The notes beneath the pieces are model-generated. The model did no database searches. It was given only the letters and a program-made list of their open reading frames with translations, and was not told where the DNA came from. Both the position numbers and the translations under genes were made by a program. Of a stretch of DNA of 64,000 bases, positions 1 to 9,718 are shown one piece after another; position 1 is the first letter of the stretch, and each line of letters begins with the position of its first letter. Source of the stretch: Arcticibacter sp041902385. GTDB lineage: Bacteria > Bacteroidota > Bacteroidia > Sphingobacteriales > Sphingobacteriaceae. The DNA lies in assembly GCF_041902385.1 (NCBI RefSeq), contig NZ_CP169244.1, positions 2,356,001 to 2,420,000 on the forward strand, given 5' to 3'.

Positions 1-2301
1 AGCTGAAGGATCTGCGGGGCTGAAGGCGGTATGTGACGAGGATGTAAAAAGTTTTACTGCAGCTGAGTGGAAGGCAATGCCCCAGGCAGAACAGCAGGAG
101 GAACTGTTAAAATACCGGCTGACTTATTTAAAAGAAAGTACCGTAAACTGGTGTGCCGCACTTGGAACGGTACTGGCGAACGACGAAGTAAAAGAGGGTG
201 TGTCAGAGCGGGGAGGCTATCCGGTTGAACAGAAAAAGATGATGCAGTGGAGCATGAGGATCACAGCCTATGCAGACCGCCTGCTACAGGGACTCGACAC
301 GATCGACTGGCCTGAACCGCTGAAAGAAATGCAGCGAAACTGGATCGGAAAGAGTACAGGAGCCTCTGTCAAGTTCAAACTGGAAAACGGTCCGGGCGAG
401 ATTGAGGTGTTCACTACCCGTGTCGACACCATTTTTGGCGTCACCTTCCTTGTCGTAGCTCCCGAACATGAACTTGTTACGCAGCTTACCACCGCCACTC
501 AAAAGGAAGAGATTGAAAATTATATAGCTCAGACGAAGAAGAAGACGGAGCTGGACAGAATGGCCGATACCAAGACGGTATCGGGCGCCTTTACAGGCAG
601 CTATGCGCTGAACCCTCTGAGCGGTGAGAGAATCCCTGTATGGATTGCCGACTACGTCCTCGCAGGATATGGAACAGGAGCCGTTATGGCGGTGCCTTCC
701 GGAGATCAGCGCGACTGGCTCTTCGCCCGGCACTTTAACTTGCCGATAGTTCAGGTGCTTGATGCTCAGCAGGACATTGAAACAGCTGCGGATGCCACTA
801 AAGAAGGGAAGTATGTCAATTCAGGCTTCATCAACGGACTTAGCTATAAGGAAGCTATCCCTGCATTGATAGCCAAGCTGGAAGAACTGGGTGCCGGGAA
901 GGCAAAGGTTCAGTACAGGATGAGAGATGCAATTTTCGGGCGCCAGCGCTATTGGGGAGAGCCGGTTCCGGTCTACTTCAAGGATGGATTGCCCTATCTT
1001 ATAGAGGAAAGCGAACTGCCTCTGGTACTGCCTGAGGTAGATAAGTACCTGCCAACGGAAGCAGGAGATCCTCCGCTGGGAAGAGCACATGACTGGAAAT
1101 ATAGAGGGGAGCTGCATTATGAATTGAGCACAATGCCGGGCTGGGCGGGTTCCAGCTGGTACTGGTACCGCTATATGGCATCGCCTCAGGAACGGGGGAA
1201 GACGTTTTTGCGCCTAAACGCGCAATTGAATACTGGAAAGATGTTGACCTGTATATCGGCGGTTCTGAGCATGCAACCGGACACCTCCTTTACAGCCGCT
1301 TCTGGAACAAGTTCCTGAAAGATATGGGTTACGTCTTTGAAGAAGAGCCTTTTAAGAAACTGATCAATCAGGGGATGATCCAGGGACGTTCTAACTTCGT
1401 TTACCGCGTGATCAACGAAGAAGGCATTGGGACGCACGTTTTCGTTTCCCACGGACTGAAGGATCAGTATAAGACCTCTCCAATTCATGTCGACGTGAAT
1501 ATCGTCGAGAACGAGGTGCTCGACCTTGAGAGGTTCCGCAAATTCAGACCAGAATTCGAGAATGCCGAGTTTATTCTTGAAAACGGCAAGTATATCTGTG
1601 GTGTAGAGGTAGAGAAGATGTCGAAGTCGAAGTTCAACGTAGTGAACCCTGACGACATCATTGAACGTTACGGAGCGGACACATTACGGCTCTACGAGAT
1701 GTTCCTTGGTCCGCTTGAGCAGAGCAAGCCCTGGAATACCAACGGAATTGAGGGCGTATTTAAGTTCCTGCGTAAATTCTGGAAACTGTTCCACAACGAG
1801 CAGCTTGAATTTGCTGTGTCGGAAGAAGAGCCCACAAAGGCAGAGCTAAAATCGCTTCATAAGATCATCCGGAAGGTGGAGGAAGATATCGAGCGCTTTT
1901 CTTTCAATACATCAGTGTCGAGCTTTATGATCTGCGTGAACGAACTGACGGATCTGAAGTGCAACAAGAGGAGCATCCTGGAAGCCCTGGTTGTGGTGCT
2001 GGCCCCTTATGCGCCTCACATCACCGAAGAGCTTTGGAGCTTGCTTGGACATGAATCGGGTTCTCTTTCTTTTGCTTCGTATCCGAAGTTTAATCCGGAT
2101 TATCTGGTAGAAGATGAGTTCGCCTACCCAATCTCAGTCAATGGCAAGATGAGAATGAATTTAAACATATCGCTGGCGATGGAAGCGGCTGAGGTTGAGA
2201 AGTTCGTTCTGGAGAATGCCGATGTGCAGAAGTACCTCGACGGAAAGACACCTAAAAAGGTTATTGTCGTAAAGGGACGCATTGTCAATATTGTCATTTA
2301 G
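1..2301 (+). CDS. leuS: Leucyl-tRNA synthetase, 3' part, with one frameshift
   Basis: Class I aminoacyl-tRNA synthetase that charges tRNA-Leu in the cytoplasm. The reading frame is already open at base 2, so the N-terminus with the HIGH motif lies outside the window. Visible are the CP1 editing domain (TRVDTIFGVTF, near base 418), the WAGSSWYWYRY segment near 1142, and the KMSKS loop at 1615-1629 followed by KFNVVNPDDI; the C-terminus ends in a family-typical KVIVVKGRIVNIVI. The frame changes at the G run 1194-1198: upstream it is frame 2, downstream frame 1, and adding one G restores a continuous protein (ERGEDVFAPKRAIEYWKDVDLYIGG in pieces). The gene is essential, so a missed G in the sequence is likelier than a pseudogene. 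A terminator hairpin follows at 2336-2371. Confidence 0.93.
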
Positions 2302-2335
2302 GCAAGCCGCGCAGCTTGCTGCAGCATAAATAAGG

Positions 2336-2378
2336 AGCACTCTTTTGGCCCTTTGGGGCTGGAAGAGTGCTTTAATTT
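2336..2378 (+). terminator. Rho-independent terminator after leuS
   Basis: A 9-bp stem AGCACTCTT (2336-2344) and AAGAGTGCT (2363-2371) is followed by a T-rich tail. It ends leuS transcription. The promoter of the next gene overlaps its 3' half. Confidence 0.85.
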
Positions 2379-2380
2379 TG
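2352..2380 (+). promoter_or_regulatory. Candidate Bacteroidota promoter of the TonB-type receptor
   Basis: TTTG at 2352-2355, 17-bp spacer, then TAATTTTG at 2373-2380, which fits TAnnTTTG. It overlaps the leuS terminator hairpin, so leuS termination and initiation of the next gene share the same bases. The predicted leader is about 55 nt. Confidence 0.5.
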
Positions 2381-2439
2381 CATTTACCTGTAACAAAACA
2401 AGACATCTTTACAACTAAACGTTAAATACTCACTAACAA

Positions 2440-4932
2440 ATGAAATATTTCTATTCTCAGATGGCTGCTCTGCTAATGGGCAGCGTTGTGTTTGCGCAGG
2501 CACCGGCAGGCGGTGGTATGCCTGCGGGCGGGAAGATCTCGGGCCTGGTTATTGACTCCTTAACCCGGAAACCGGTGGAGTACGCTACGGTGACCTTAAC
2601 AAAGACGGGCGCAGCAAAAAGCACCAACGGTGGCCTTACTGATGGCAAGGGGGCTTTTAAAATAGACAATGTGCTGCCCGGGAGTTATAAACTTGCAATT
2701 TCTTTTATGGGATATCAGACCAAGGTGCTTCAGGTAACAAGCAGTGCGGAAAAGTCGGATGTTCATCTAAACCGTGTCATACTCAGTCCTTCGGCAAAGA
2801 TGCTGAACGAGGTTGCCGTGACAGGCGAAGTGCCGGTTGTAGAGAATCGGGTAGACAAAGTAGTCTACAATGCCGAGAAAGACGCAACCGTGTCAGGCGG
2901 TAATGCAGGTGACGTGCTGCGGAAAGTCCCTATGGTTTCTGTTGACCAGGACGGAAACGTATCGCTTCGCGGAAGCCAGAACGTCCGGATCCTGATCAAT
3001 GGGAAGCCGACGGGAGCAGTGGCAGCAAATGTTGCAGATGCAATGAAGATGCTTCCGGCTGATCAGATTAAAAATGTGGAAGTGATCACAAGCCCCTCTG
3101 CCAAGTATGATGCCGAAGGAACCGGAGGGATCATCAACATCATCACCAAGAAAAGAGAAATGAGCGGGGTGAGCGGATCGGTGAGCGGAGGTATAGGCAC
3201 CCGTCAGAACAATGGGAATGCCAATATCAACATCAACAAGAATAAGCTCAGTATTTCTGCAAACTTCGGTGGAAATGGAGGCTGGCCGCAGACAACCAAC
3301 AGTTTCTACAACAGCTTTACTCCTGCTGAGCAAAAAAATCAGGTGCAGGTGGGTGATAACCGCACCAGCCGTTATGGGTATATGGCTTCTGGAAATATTA
3401 GTTATGATTTTAACGACTTCAACAGTCTCTCGACAAGTATCCGGCTAAATCAGGGCCGCTTTAAAACAGAAGGCCATTCAATCAATACCAGTAACATTGC
3501 CCTTGTCCAGCAAGATCAATACAGTCTGGAAAATTATAATAAAACGAAGTTTGGGGGCTATGACTGGAACGCGGATTATACTCACAAGTTCAACAAGCAG
3601 GGGCACGAGCTGTCATTAGCCGGCCAGTGGAGTCATAGCAAGAATACGACGGATCTTTCGACCTATTATTCGCTCGACAATTTCATCGACAAGATTGGAA
3701 ATAACAGAGCTAAGAATGATGAATATACCGTACAGGCCGACTATACTTTACCTGTTAGTAAGGTGGTGAAGATTGAGGCAGGAGGTAAAGGGATCTTTCG
3801 GGATATCAGCAGCCCTTCCAACTTCTATACTTCGGATGCAAGCGGGAACTTTGTGTTCAACAGTATGCTGTCTAATGCGTACACCTACAATCAGGATGTA
3901 TATTCGGGATACAGTGTGCTGAATTTGCAGCTGTCTAAGACGGTAGGGCTGCAGGCTGGAGGAAGAGTAGAATACACAAAGATTGACGGGCGGTCGGAAA
4001 ACGCAAATTCAGGGATTGCGCCAGTGTCAAACGATTATACCAACTTCATTCCGAGCTTCGCGATATCAAAGTCGTTTAAGAACTTTCAGTCGTTACGTTT
4101 AAGTTACAGCAAGCGGATTCAACGGCCGAGCTTGCAGTACCTCAATCCGTTCAGAGACGTCAGTCAGGATCAGTTTCAGCGTCAGGGGAACCCCCAGTTG
4201 TCTCCTGAGATCACACAGTCGGTTGAGCTGAATTATTCTGCCATGCTTAGCCGCACATCTATGATCAATACGTCAGTATATTACCGGCATACCAGCGATA
4301 TAATCGAGAGCTTTGCGAAGCCCGATACCTATGAGGGAAGGGAAGTTGTGCTCACTACGTTTAACAACACCGGCGACAATAATTCCTTCGGTGCCAGTTT
4401 TTATGGGTCAGTGAGTCCGGTGAAAAATCTGACGCTGCGAGGAAACGTTGATGTCTTTACTTACAAGCCTACCGCCTCGGGTAACTTTCAGAGCTTTGCT
4501 GCGGAATCGAAGACCTACGCTCAGTACAAGGCATTCATCAGCGGAAGCTTCAATTTGCCTGCTGATTTCGTGACGGAAACGTTTATGATCCTGAACTCGC
4601 CCCGTCGTACCTTTCAGGGCAAGAACCCCTCATTCAACATGTGGGTACTGTCTTTTAACAAGCAGTTCATGAATAAAAAGGCGAAGATCGGAATTAATGT
4701 CATCGATCCTTTTAATGAGAACAAGCATTTCAGATCTAATATCAATACAGGAAGACTGGTGCAAAACACCGATTTTGCTATTCCTTTCCGCTCAATTGGC
4801 CTGAACTTCAGCTACTCCTTCGGGAAGATGAACTTCAACCCGCAGCAGTCAAGGAAGAAGCGCGGTGTTAACAATGATGACTTAAAGCAGGACAGTGGTC
4901 AGGGTGGCCAGGGTATGGGCAGCGGAAATTAA
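2440..4932 (+). CDS. TonB-dependent receptor-like outer membrane beta-barrel protein
   Basis: An 830-residue outer-membrane protein. A short signal peptide ends near VFAQ. Residues about 30-110 form a carboxypeptidase-regulatory-like domain (ISGLVIDSLTRKPVEYATV, GYQTKVLQV). Residues about 135-240 form a plug domain (DVLRKVPMVSVDQDGNVSLRG, GTGGIINIITKK in part). The rest is a barrel of the OMP_b-brl_3 type, and a Gly/Gln-rich tail ends the protein. This architecture is common in Bacteroidota and is related to, but distinct from, SusC: there is no SusD partner next to it. The substrate cannot be told from the sequence. It is monocistronic, with its own promoter box at 2373 and a gap with another promoter box downstream. 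Confidence 0.9.
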   Translation: MKYFYSQMAALLMGSVVFAQAPAGGGMPAGGKISGLVIDSLTRKPVEYATVTLTKTGAAKSTNGGLTDGKGAFKIDNVLPGSYKLAISFMGYQTKVLQVTSSAEKSDVHLNRVILSPSAKMLNEVAVTGEVPVVENRVDKVVYNAEKDATVSGGNAGDVLRKVPMVSVDQDGNVSLRGSQNVRILINGKPTGAVAANVADAMKMLPADQIKNVEVITSPSAKYDAEGTGGIINIITKKREMSGVSGSVSGGIGTRQNNGNANININKNKLSISANFGGNGGWPQTTNSFYNSFTPAEQKNQVQVGDNRTSRYGYMASGNISYDFNDFNSLSTSIRLNQGRFKTEGHSINTSNIALVQQDQYSLENYNKTKFGGYDWNADYTHKFNKQGHELSLAGQWSHSKNTTDLSTYYSLDNFIDKIGNNRAKNDEYTVQADYTLPVSKVVKIEAGGKGIFRDISSPSNFYTSDASGNFVFNSMLSNAYTYNQDVYSGYSVLNLQLSKTVGLQAGGRVEYTKIDGRSENANSGIAPVSNDYTNFIPSFAISKSFKNFQSLRLSYSKRIQRPSLQYLNPFRDVSQDQFQRQGNPQLSPEITQSVELNYSAMLSRTSMINTSVYYRHTSDIIESFAKPDTYEGREVVLTTFNNTGDNNSFGASFYGSVSPVKNLTLRGNVDVFTYKPTASGNFQSFAAESKTYAQYKAFISGSFNLPADFVTETFMILNSPRRTFQGKNPSFNMWVLSFNKQFMNKKAKIGINVIDPFNENKHFRSNINTGRLVQNTDFAIPFRSIGLNFSYSFGKMNFNPQQSRKKRGVNNDDLKQDSGQGGQGMGSGN

Positions 4933-4946
4933 TTCAGCTATCTTTT

Positions 4947-4954
4947 TACCTTTG
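4947..4954 (+). promoter_or_regulatory. Candidate -7 promoter box TACCTTTG
   Basis: TACCTTTG matches the TAnnTTTG box, but no clear TTG lies about 19-20 bases upstream. It would drive the following two-gene unit with a leader of about 130 nt. The leader has a GC-rich palindrome (GGGCCGGGGCCC) but no B12 box. Confidence 0.35.
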
Positions 4955-5086
4955 CACAAAAATCTTCAGGGCCGGGGCCCAGAGATGCGGATGGAAGTTA
5001 GTCAGCTGCACTCGCCCACGTGGATGAATGTGAATTAAACGTTCTTCCGCGGTCTTGAAGAAAAAGACGATTTCAAGGAAAAATAA

Positions 5087-6013
5087 ATGTCATCTAAGAA
5101 AGTAGTATCGCTTTTACCGGCCGCCACCGAGATTGTTTGTGCATTAGGATTGGAGAATGTGCTCGCAGGACGCTCGCATGACTGCGATTATCCGGAGTCC
5201 GTAAAAGCACTTCCCGTTTGTTCCAGTCCCCGTTTTGATACAAGCGTATCTGGCGAGGAGACTGATTTACAAGTAAAGGAGCTTGTGTCAACCGCAAGTT
5301 CCTTGTATAAAATTGATAAAGAAAAGATTCTGAGCCTTGCTCCGGATCTCATCTTAATTCAGGACCAATGTGCCGTTTGTGCTGTTGGTCCTGATGATTT
5401 AAAGGGACTTATGCCCCGGCTCGCCCCTGCCGGGACAGAAGCTTATTCCATTCACCCCTCGTCTCTGGAGGAAGTTTTTGAATGTGTTTCAGGTATTGCC
5501 GGGAAGCTCGGCGTTGCCGATAGAGGCGAAGAACTGGTGGATGAGCTGCGGGAGCGGACCGAGATTATCCGGCACAAATTACAGTTTGTGGAAGACCGCC
5601 CCACGGTAGCGTGTATAGAGTGGCTTTCGCCGCTTATGACTGCCGGGAACTGGACTCCCGGGCTGATTAGCCTGGCGGGAGGCACGCCGGTATTATCGAA
5701 GGCGGGGGAGGAGTCAGGTACAATTGAATTCGATGAGCTGAAAGGGGCGGATCCGGATATCCTTGTGATCTCTGTTTGCGGCTACACCATTGAACGTACT
5801 GTACGCGAGATAGGAGCCCTCTTCAATCTCGCTGGCTGGACTGAGCTCAAGGCAGTGCAAAACAACCAGGTCTATCTTGCTGACGGAAATCGCTATTTCA
5901 ACAGACCTTCGCCGGCACTGGTTGATACCGTGGAGATCCTGGCGGAAATTATCCAACCTAAATATTTTGTATTTGGAATGGAAGGGACGGCCTGGGTGAA
6001 ATTTGGAGTATAA
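5087..6013 (+). CDS. BtuF-like cobalamin/metal-chelate binding protein (ABC substrate-binding fold)
   Basis: A 308-residue class III periplasmic-binding-type protein. It begins directly with the first lobe (VVSLLPAATEIVCALGLENVLAGRSHDCDYP), and the inter-lobe region and second lobe (LAGGTPVLSKAGEESG, DPDILVISVCGYT) follow the BtuF/cobalamin-binding pattern. No signal peptide or lipobox is visible, so it may be cytosolic or wrongly assigned as a transporter component; no permease or ATPase gene lies nearby. Its TAA stop is followed without a gap by the ATG of the next gene, so the two are surely co-transcribed. I see no cobalamin riboswitch in the 150-bp leader. The fold is clear; the ligand is inferred. 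Confidence 0.85.
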   Translation: MSSKKVVSLLPAATEIVCALGLENVLAGRSHDCDYPESVKALPVCSSPRFDTSVSGEETDLQVKELVSTASSLYKIDKEKILSLAPDLILIQDQCAVCAVGPDDLKGLMPRLAPAGTEAYSIHPSSLEEVFECVSGIAGKLGVADRGEELVDELRERTEIIRHKLQFVEDRPTVACIEWLSPLMTAGNWTPGLISLAGGTPVLSKAGEESGTIEFDELKGADPDILVISVCGYTIERTVREIGALFNLAGWTELKAVQNNQVYLADGNRYFNRPSPALVDTVEILAEIIQPKYFVFGMEGTAWVKFGV

Positions 6014-6922
6014 ATGAAAAACATCTTTATGAAACATGCCTTTATTTTTTTGTTCCTTCTTTTTCTGACCGGGGGCAGGGGATTTGCGCAGCAGAACTCT
6101 TCCGGCGAGATGGCGTCGAGCCTTCTCTGGGAGATATCGGGAAAGGACCTGAAGGAGCCCTCTTATCTCTTCGGCACTTACCATCTGGTAGGGAAGAGCT
6201 TCCTTGATACCTTGCCTCTGGTGATGGAGAAGTTCCGCGGGGTGAGCACGGTTGCAGGGGAGATCGTGATGACCGATGAGATGGAAATGGCTCAGAAGCT
6301 CATGCCGCTGATGGTGATGAAGGGAAATACGCTGGACAAGGTCCTCAGCGCAGCAGAGTTTGCGGAAGTAGACTCGTTCATGAAGAAGAAAGCAGGGATG
6401 CCGCTTTCCATGATGAATCAGTTGAAACCGTCGGCTGTACAGCTTACGCTGGTTTCCATCTTGTCGCCGAAGGACGTCTCTGCCAGTAATCCCGCTCTCG
6501 ACATGTTCTTTCAAAGGGAGGCTCGCGCAACCGGTAAGCAGGTTGAGGCTTTCGAAACGGTGGAGGAACAGGCTAAAGTGCTCCTCGATATTCCTATGGA
6601 ACGGCAGAAAGAGCTGCTGTTAAAGACCGTCAGGGAAAATGAAAAGATGCTTCGGGAGTCAAAGACGCTCTTTGTTCACTATAAGGAGAGGAATATAGAG
6701 GCGCTTGAGAGGGACTTTAAGGAGAATGATGATTTCACTCCTGACGAGATGGATGCTTTACTGACCAGGCGTAACAGGAACTGGATGGAAAAGATACCGG
6801 CGATGATGAGAGACAATTCGCTTTTTGTAGCTGTCGGCGCGGGGCATCTATTGGGTGAGCAAGGCCTTGTGTCGCTCCTGAGGAACGCAGGTTACAAAGT
6901 GACGCCTTTGCCTGTTAAATAG
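6014..6922 (+). CDS. TraB/GumN family protein
   Basis: A 302-residue exported protein with a signal peptide ending near GRGFAQQ. The TraB/GumN core is seen in the N-terminal LWEISGKDLKEPSYLFGTYHLVG and the C-terminal FVAVGAGHLLGEQGLVSLLRNAGY, which is the usual end of this family. The family is widespread and related to the Tiki/TraB metalloprotease-like fold, but the bacterial members have no settled function. It starts immediately after the stop of the BtuF-like gene, so translation may be coupled. It is convergent with the next gene on the minus strand. Confidence 0.9.
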   Translation: MKNIFMKHAFIFLFLLFLTGGRGFAQQNSSGEMASSLLWEISGKDLKEPSYLFGTYHLVGKSFLDTLPLVMEKFRGVSTVAGEIVMTDEMEMAQKLMPLMVMKGNTLDKVLSAAEFAEVDSFMKKKAGMPLSMMNQLKPSAVQLTLVSILSPKDVSASNPALDMFFQREARATGKQVEAFETVEEQAKVLLDIPMERQKELLLKTVRENEKMLRESKTLFVHYKERNIEALERDFKENDDFTPDEMDALLTRRNRNWMEKIPAMMRDNSLFVAVGAGHLLGEQGLVSLLRNAGYKVTPLPVK

Positions 6923-6947
6923 AAGGAGAGTCAGTCGCTTAGACTGC

Positions 6948-7961
6948 TTATTGGTTTGCAATACCAAACTGCTGCGCCAGGAGCTCATAGGATCTTAGCC
7001 GGTCACTGAATGCATGCGTAATTGTTACAGCAATAACTTCGTCGGTGTCATATTCTTCGGCGATATCAAGGAGCTGCGATTTCACACTGCCGGGCGTTCC
7101 CCATATAATTCGCTTTTCGTTGAGCGAGATCCGGTGCTCGTCGGCTTCACTCAGCGGATACTGTTTCACTTCCTCGTAAGAGGAGATCCCTTCAGGCATT
7201 CCTTTATCGGCCATTAGCATCTGAATATCCATCGCCTTTTTTAATTCGGCTGCTTTTTCATGCGTGTCGGCACACAGAACAAAAACAGCAACGTTCACCC
7301 TCGGCTCCTGCAATATTTCGGAAGGCCGGAAGTGTTCCCGATATTGCCTTACGGCGTCAGGTCCGGCAGAAGGATTAATAAAATGAGCGAAAGAAAGAGC
7401 CATTCCGAAGCGTGCAGCAATTAGTCCGCTTTGCCCGCTAGAGCTCAGGAGCCAGAGGTCGGGAGCCCGGTCGCAGCCCGGTATGGCCTGCACCGTATAG
7501 TTTTCCTTTTCATAGTCGTTTGGAATGTCGAGGAAATGCTGAAGATCGATCAGCTGGCGGATGAACCCTTCCTCGTGGAAGTTGTTCGACGGGTTCAGCA
7601 GTGTAGCAGCAAGCCGGTCGCCCCCTGGCGCTCTCCCAATCCCCAGATCGATCCTCCCCGGAAATAAAACTTCAAGTGTGCGGAAGTTCTCGGCCACTTT
7701 TAGAGCGCTATGGTTCGGCAGCATGATACCTCCCGACCCAAGTCTGATACGATGGGTCTTGCTTCCGATGTGAGCAATCAACAGCTCAGGGGCAGATCCG
7801 GCAAGGCTGCCCGTATTATGGTGCTCAGAGAGCCAGTATCTGGTATAGCCCAGCTCGTCCGCTCGTTTGGCCAAAATAACCGATTCTTTCAATGCCTGTT
7901 CTGCACATGCTCCCTTGCTTACCGGAGTCTGATCCAGTATGCTCAATAATATCTTTCGCAC
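6948..7961 (-). CDS. LLM class flavin-dependent oxidoreductase (luciferase-like)
   Basis: A 337-residue single-domain luciferase-like monooxygenase, probably FMN-dependent, cytoplasmic. The N-terminus SILDQTPVSKGACAEQALKES, the YWLSEHHNTGSLAGSAPELL segment and RIRLGSGGIMLPNHSALKVAE-type sequence are typical of the MsnO8-like group of single-component relatives. The C-terminal part carries the IWGTPGSVKSQL motif found across the family. It stands alone, divergent from an Old Yellow Enzyme gene with a 298-bp gap that contains an 86-bp tandem repeat. The natural substrate is unknown. Confidence 0.92.
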   Translation of the reverse strand: MRKILLSILDQTPVSKGACAEQALKESVILAKRADELGYTRYWLSEHHNTGSLAGSAPELLIAHIGSKTHRIRLGSGGIMLPNHSALKVAENFRTLEVLFPGRIDLGIGRAPGGDRLAATLLNPSNNFHEEGFIRQLIDLQHFLDIPNDYEKENYTVQAIPGCDRAPDLWLLSSSGQSGLIAARFGMALSFAHFINPSAGPDAVRQYREHFRPSEILQEPRVNVAVFVLCADTHEKAAELKKAMDIQMLMADKGMPEGISSYEEVKQYPLSEADEHRISLNEKRIIWGTPGSVKSQLLDIAEEYDTDEVIAVTITHAFSDRLRSYELLAQQFGIANQ

Positions 7962-8084
7962 AATCTAATGTCCTTTGTGCAAATATGGTAGAATGATCGC
8001 GATTTTCAAGCTGCGGAATGAATATTGCGGCAACTCGGCTTGTGAAGACCTTATAATTCTTTAATTTCACGGACAGGAAGACCT

Positions 8085-8256
8085 TCATGAGCTCCATGCA
8101 CAAACGGGTATGAAAGTTGATTGAGTGTTCTTTGTGGCAACAAAAACAAATGCACTTTCAAGAAAAACACTCATGAGCTACGCTCTCAAATGGGTATGAA
8201 AGTTGATTGAGTGTTCTTCCTGGCCATTTAAAAACAAATAGACTTTCAAGAAAAAG
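8085..8256. repeat. Imperfect tandem duplication, unit about 86 bp, with internal inverted repeats
   Basis: Two units begin with CATGAGCT (8086, 8172). Both contain an identical 27-bp core that starts GGGTATGAAAGTTG at 8106 and 8192, then a short divergent stretch, then ACTTTCAAGAAAAA (8154, 8242). In each unit TGAAAGT and ACTTTCA are inverted. TGAGTGTT at 8122 and AACACTCA at 8166 form another inverted pair. The second unit ends four bases before the ATG of the Old Yellow Enzyme gene, so the repeat holds the whole upstream control region. Confidence 0.8.
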
Positions 8257-8259
8257 TAT

Positions 8260-9324
8260 ATGGCACATCTTTTTACGCCTCTCAGGATCAGAGAGGTTGA
8301 ACTTAAAAACAGAATTGCGGTATCACCTATGTGCCAGTATTCAGCAGAAGATGGTTTTCTGAACGACTGGCATTTTGTTCATTTGGGAAGCCGCGCAGTA
8401 GGTGGTGCGGGCTTAGTGATCGTGGAGGCGACTGCGGTTGCACCTGAAGGACGGATCACGCCATCCGACCTTGGCATATGGAAGGAGGAGCATATCGGGC
8501 CTTTAAAGCGTGCGGTTGATTTTATTCATTCTCAGGGAAGCGTGGCAGGTATACAGCTTGCGCATGCGGGCAGGAAGGCCAGTAAAAGTTCTCCCTGGAA
8601 TGGCGATCGTTATTTAAGTGCGGAGGAAGGCGGCTGGCAAACCGTTGCGCCAAGTGCGCTGCCCTTTTCGGAGGGCGACAGACTCCCGCATGCCCTTACT
8701 CCGGAAGATATTGAAAAGGTGATCATCAGCTTTCATGCTGCGGCTTTCAGAGCCGTGAAGGCGGGCTTCAAGGTGCTGGAGATCCATGCAGCGCATGGCT
8801 ATTTGCTTCATGAGTTCCTCTCGCCCTTGTCGAACTTCCGGACCGACGGCTATGGCGGCTCGTTTGACAACCGCATACGGCTTCTTCTCGAGGTGACAGA
8901 GGCTGTAAGACAAGCGTGGCCTCCTGAGCTGCCCCTCTTTGTCCGGATATCTTCCACCGACTGGGTGGAGGGTGGATGGACAGCAGGCGATTCAGTAAAG
9001 CTGGCCAAGGTGCTGAAGGAAAAGGGTGTAGATTTAATTGACTGTTCTTCAGGAGGCAATATTCCTAACGTCAAGATTCCTGCTGGTCCTGATTATCAGG
9101 TGGAATTTGCCGAAAAAGTGAGAAAAGAGGCCGCGATCATGACGGGAGCGGTAGGTATTATCACCGAGCCGCAACAGGCAGAAAATATACTTGGCTCGGG
9201 ACGGGCTGATCTGATATTGCTTGCCCGCGAAATGCTCCGCGATCCTTATTTTCCGCTGCATGCAGCAAAAGCACTGGGCGCCGACATTAGCTGGCCGGTC
9301 CAATATGAAAGGGCGAAAAGGTAA
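8260..9324 (+). CDS. NADH:flavin oxidoreductase, Old Yellow Enzyme family (YqjM type)
   Basis: A 354-residue FMN-dependent ene-reductase of the thermophilic-like (YqjM) class, which reduces activated C=C bonds with NAD(P)H. Cys25 in PMCQYS corresponds to the redox-sensing Cys of YqjM, and the HAAHGYLLHEFLSP motif carries the pair of substrate-binding His residues. FDNRIRLLLEV and the C-terminal LARPE-like LAREMLRDPYFP also fit the family. It is monocistronic. The tandem repeat directly upstream could bind a regulator. Its 3' end runs into a 390-bp heptamer repeat tract shared with the convergent L,D-transpeptidase gene. Confidence 0.93.
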   Translation: MAHLFTPLRIREVELKNRIAVSPMCQYSAEDGFLNDWHFVHLGSRAVGGAGLVIVEATAVAPEGRITPSDLGIWKEEHIGPLKRAVDFIHSQGSVAGIQLAHAGRKASKSSPWNGDRYLSAEEGGWQTVAPSALPFSEGDRLPHALTPEDIEKVIISFHAAAFRAVKAGFKVLEIHAAHGYLLHEFLSPLSNFRTDGYGGSFDNRIRLLLEVTEAVRQAWPPELPLFVRISSTDWVEGGWTAGDSVKLAKVLKEKGVDLIDCSSGGNIPNVKIPAGPDYQVEFAEKVRKEAAIMTGAVGIITEPQQAENILGSGRADLILLAREMLRDPYFPLHAAKALGADISWPVQYERAKR

Positions 9325-9325
9325 T

Positions 9326-9715
9326 GGGTTGTGGGCTGTGAGTTGTGAGTTGTAAGTTGTAAGTTGTAAGTTGTGAATTGTCGGCCTTGTGAGCTGCTAA
9401 TTGTGGGATGCGAGTTAAGCGTTGCGTAGAGCAGGTTATGTGTTAAGTGATGTGCTGTCGGGCTCGTTATAACTTATCTTACAAATCAGAGATCAGAACC
9501 TCAACTCATCAATTACAAGCCGACAGATCATCGCTCAAAGCTCACAACGTACAACCTCGTCACGCGCAACTCACTTCCTTATCTTACAAATAATCAGAGC
9601 TCAGAACCACAACTCATCAATTACAGCCCAACAGATCATCGTTCAAAGCTTACAACGTACAACTCGTCACGCACAACTCATTACTTGCAACTTACAACCC
9701 ACGACTCAAAAATTC
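9326..9715. repeat. Intergenic 7-bp-period repeat tract with complementary arms and an internal duplication
   Basis: The whole gap between two convergent genes is repeat. The left arm has eight in-phase heptamers from 9326 to 9381 (GGGTTGT, GGGCTGT, GAGTTGT twice, AAGTTGT three times, GAATTGT). The right arm has heptamers such as ACAACGT, ACAACTC, GCAACTT, ACAACCC from 9652 to 9707, which are the complement of the left arm. Between them an approximately 100-bp segment is present twice (about 9474-9573 and 9584-9690; both copies hold CAACTCATCAATTACA). The tract can fold as one large imperfect hairpin. It may serve as a terminator for both genes. Confidence 0.8.
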
Positions 9716-9718
9716 GTT

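Noticed and set aside
1186..1330. Programmed -1 frameshift in leuS
   Set aside because: No slippery heptamer with a downstream structure is evident, leuS is not known for recoding, and the same kind of lesion occurs in six other unrelated genes of the window.
4933..5086. Cobalamin riboswitch in front of the BtuF-like gene
   Set aside because: The leader has GC-rich inverted sequence but no B12 box and no recognisable core; only a promoter box is supported.
7825..8103. 92-codon minus-strand frame upstream of the luciferase-like gene
   Set aside because: It overlaps the start of that gene in another frame and has no recognisable domain.
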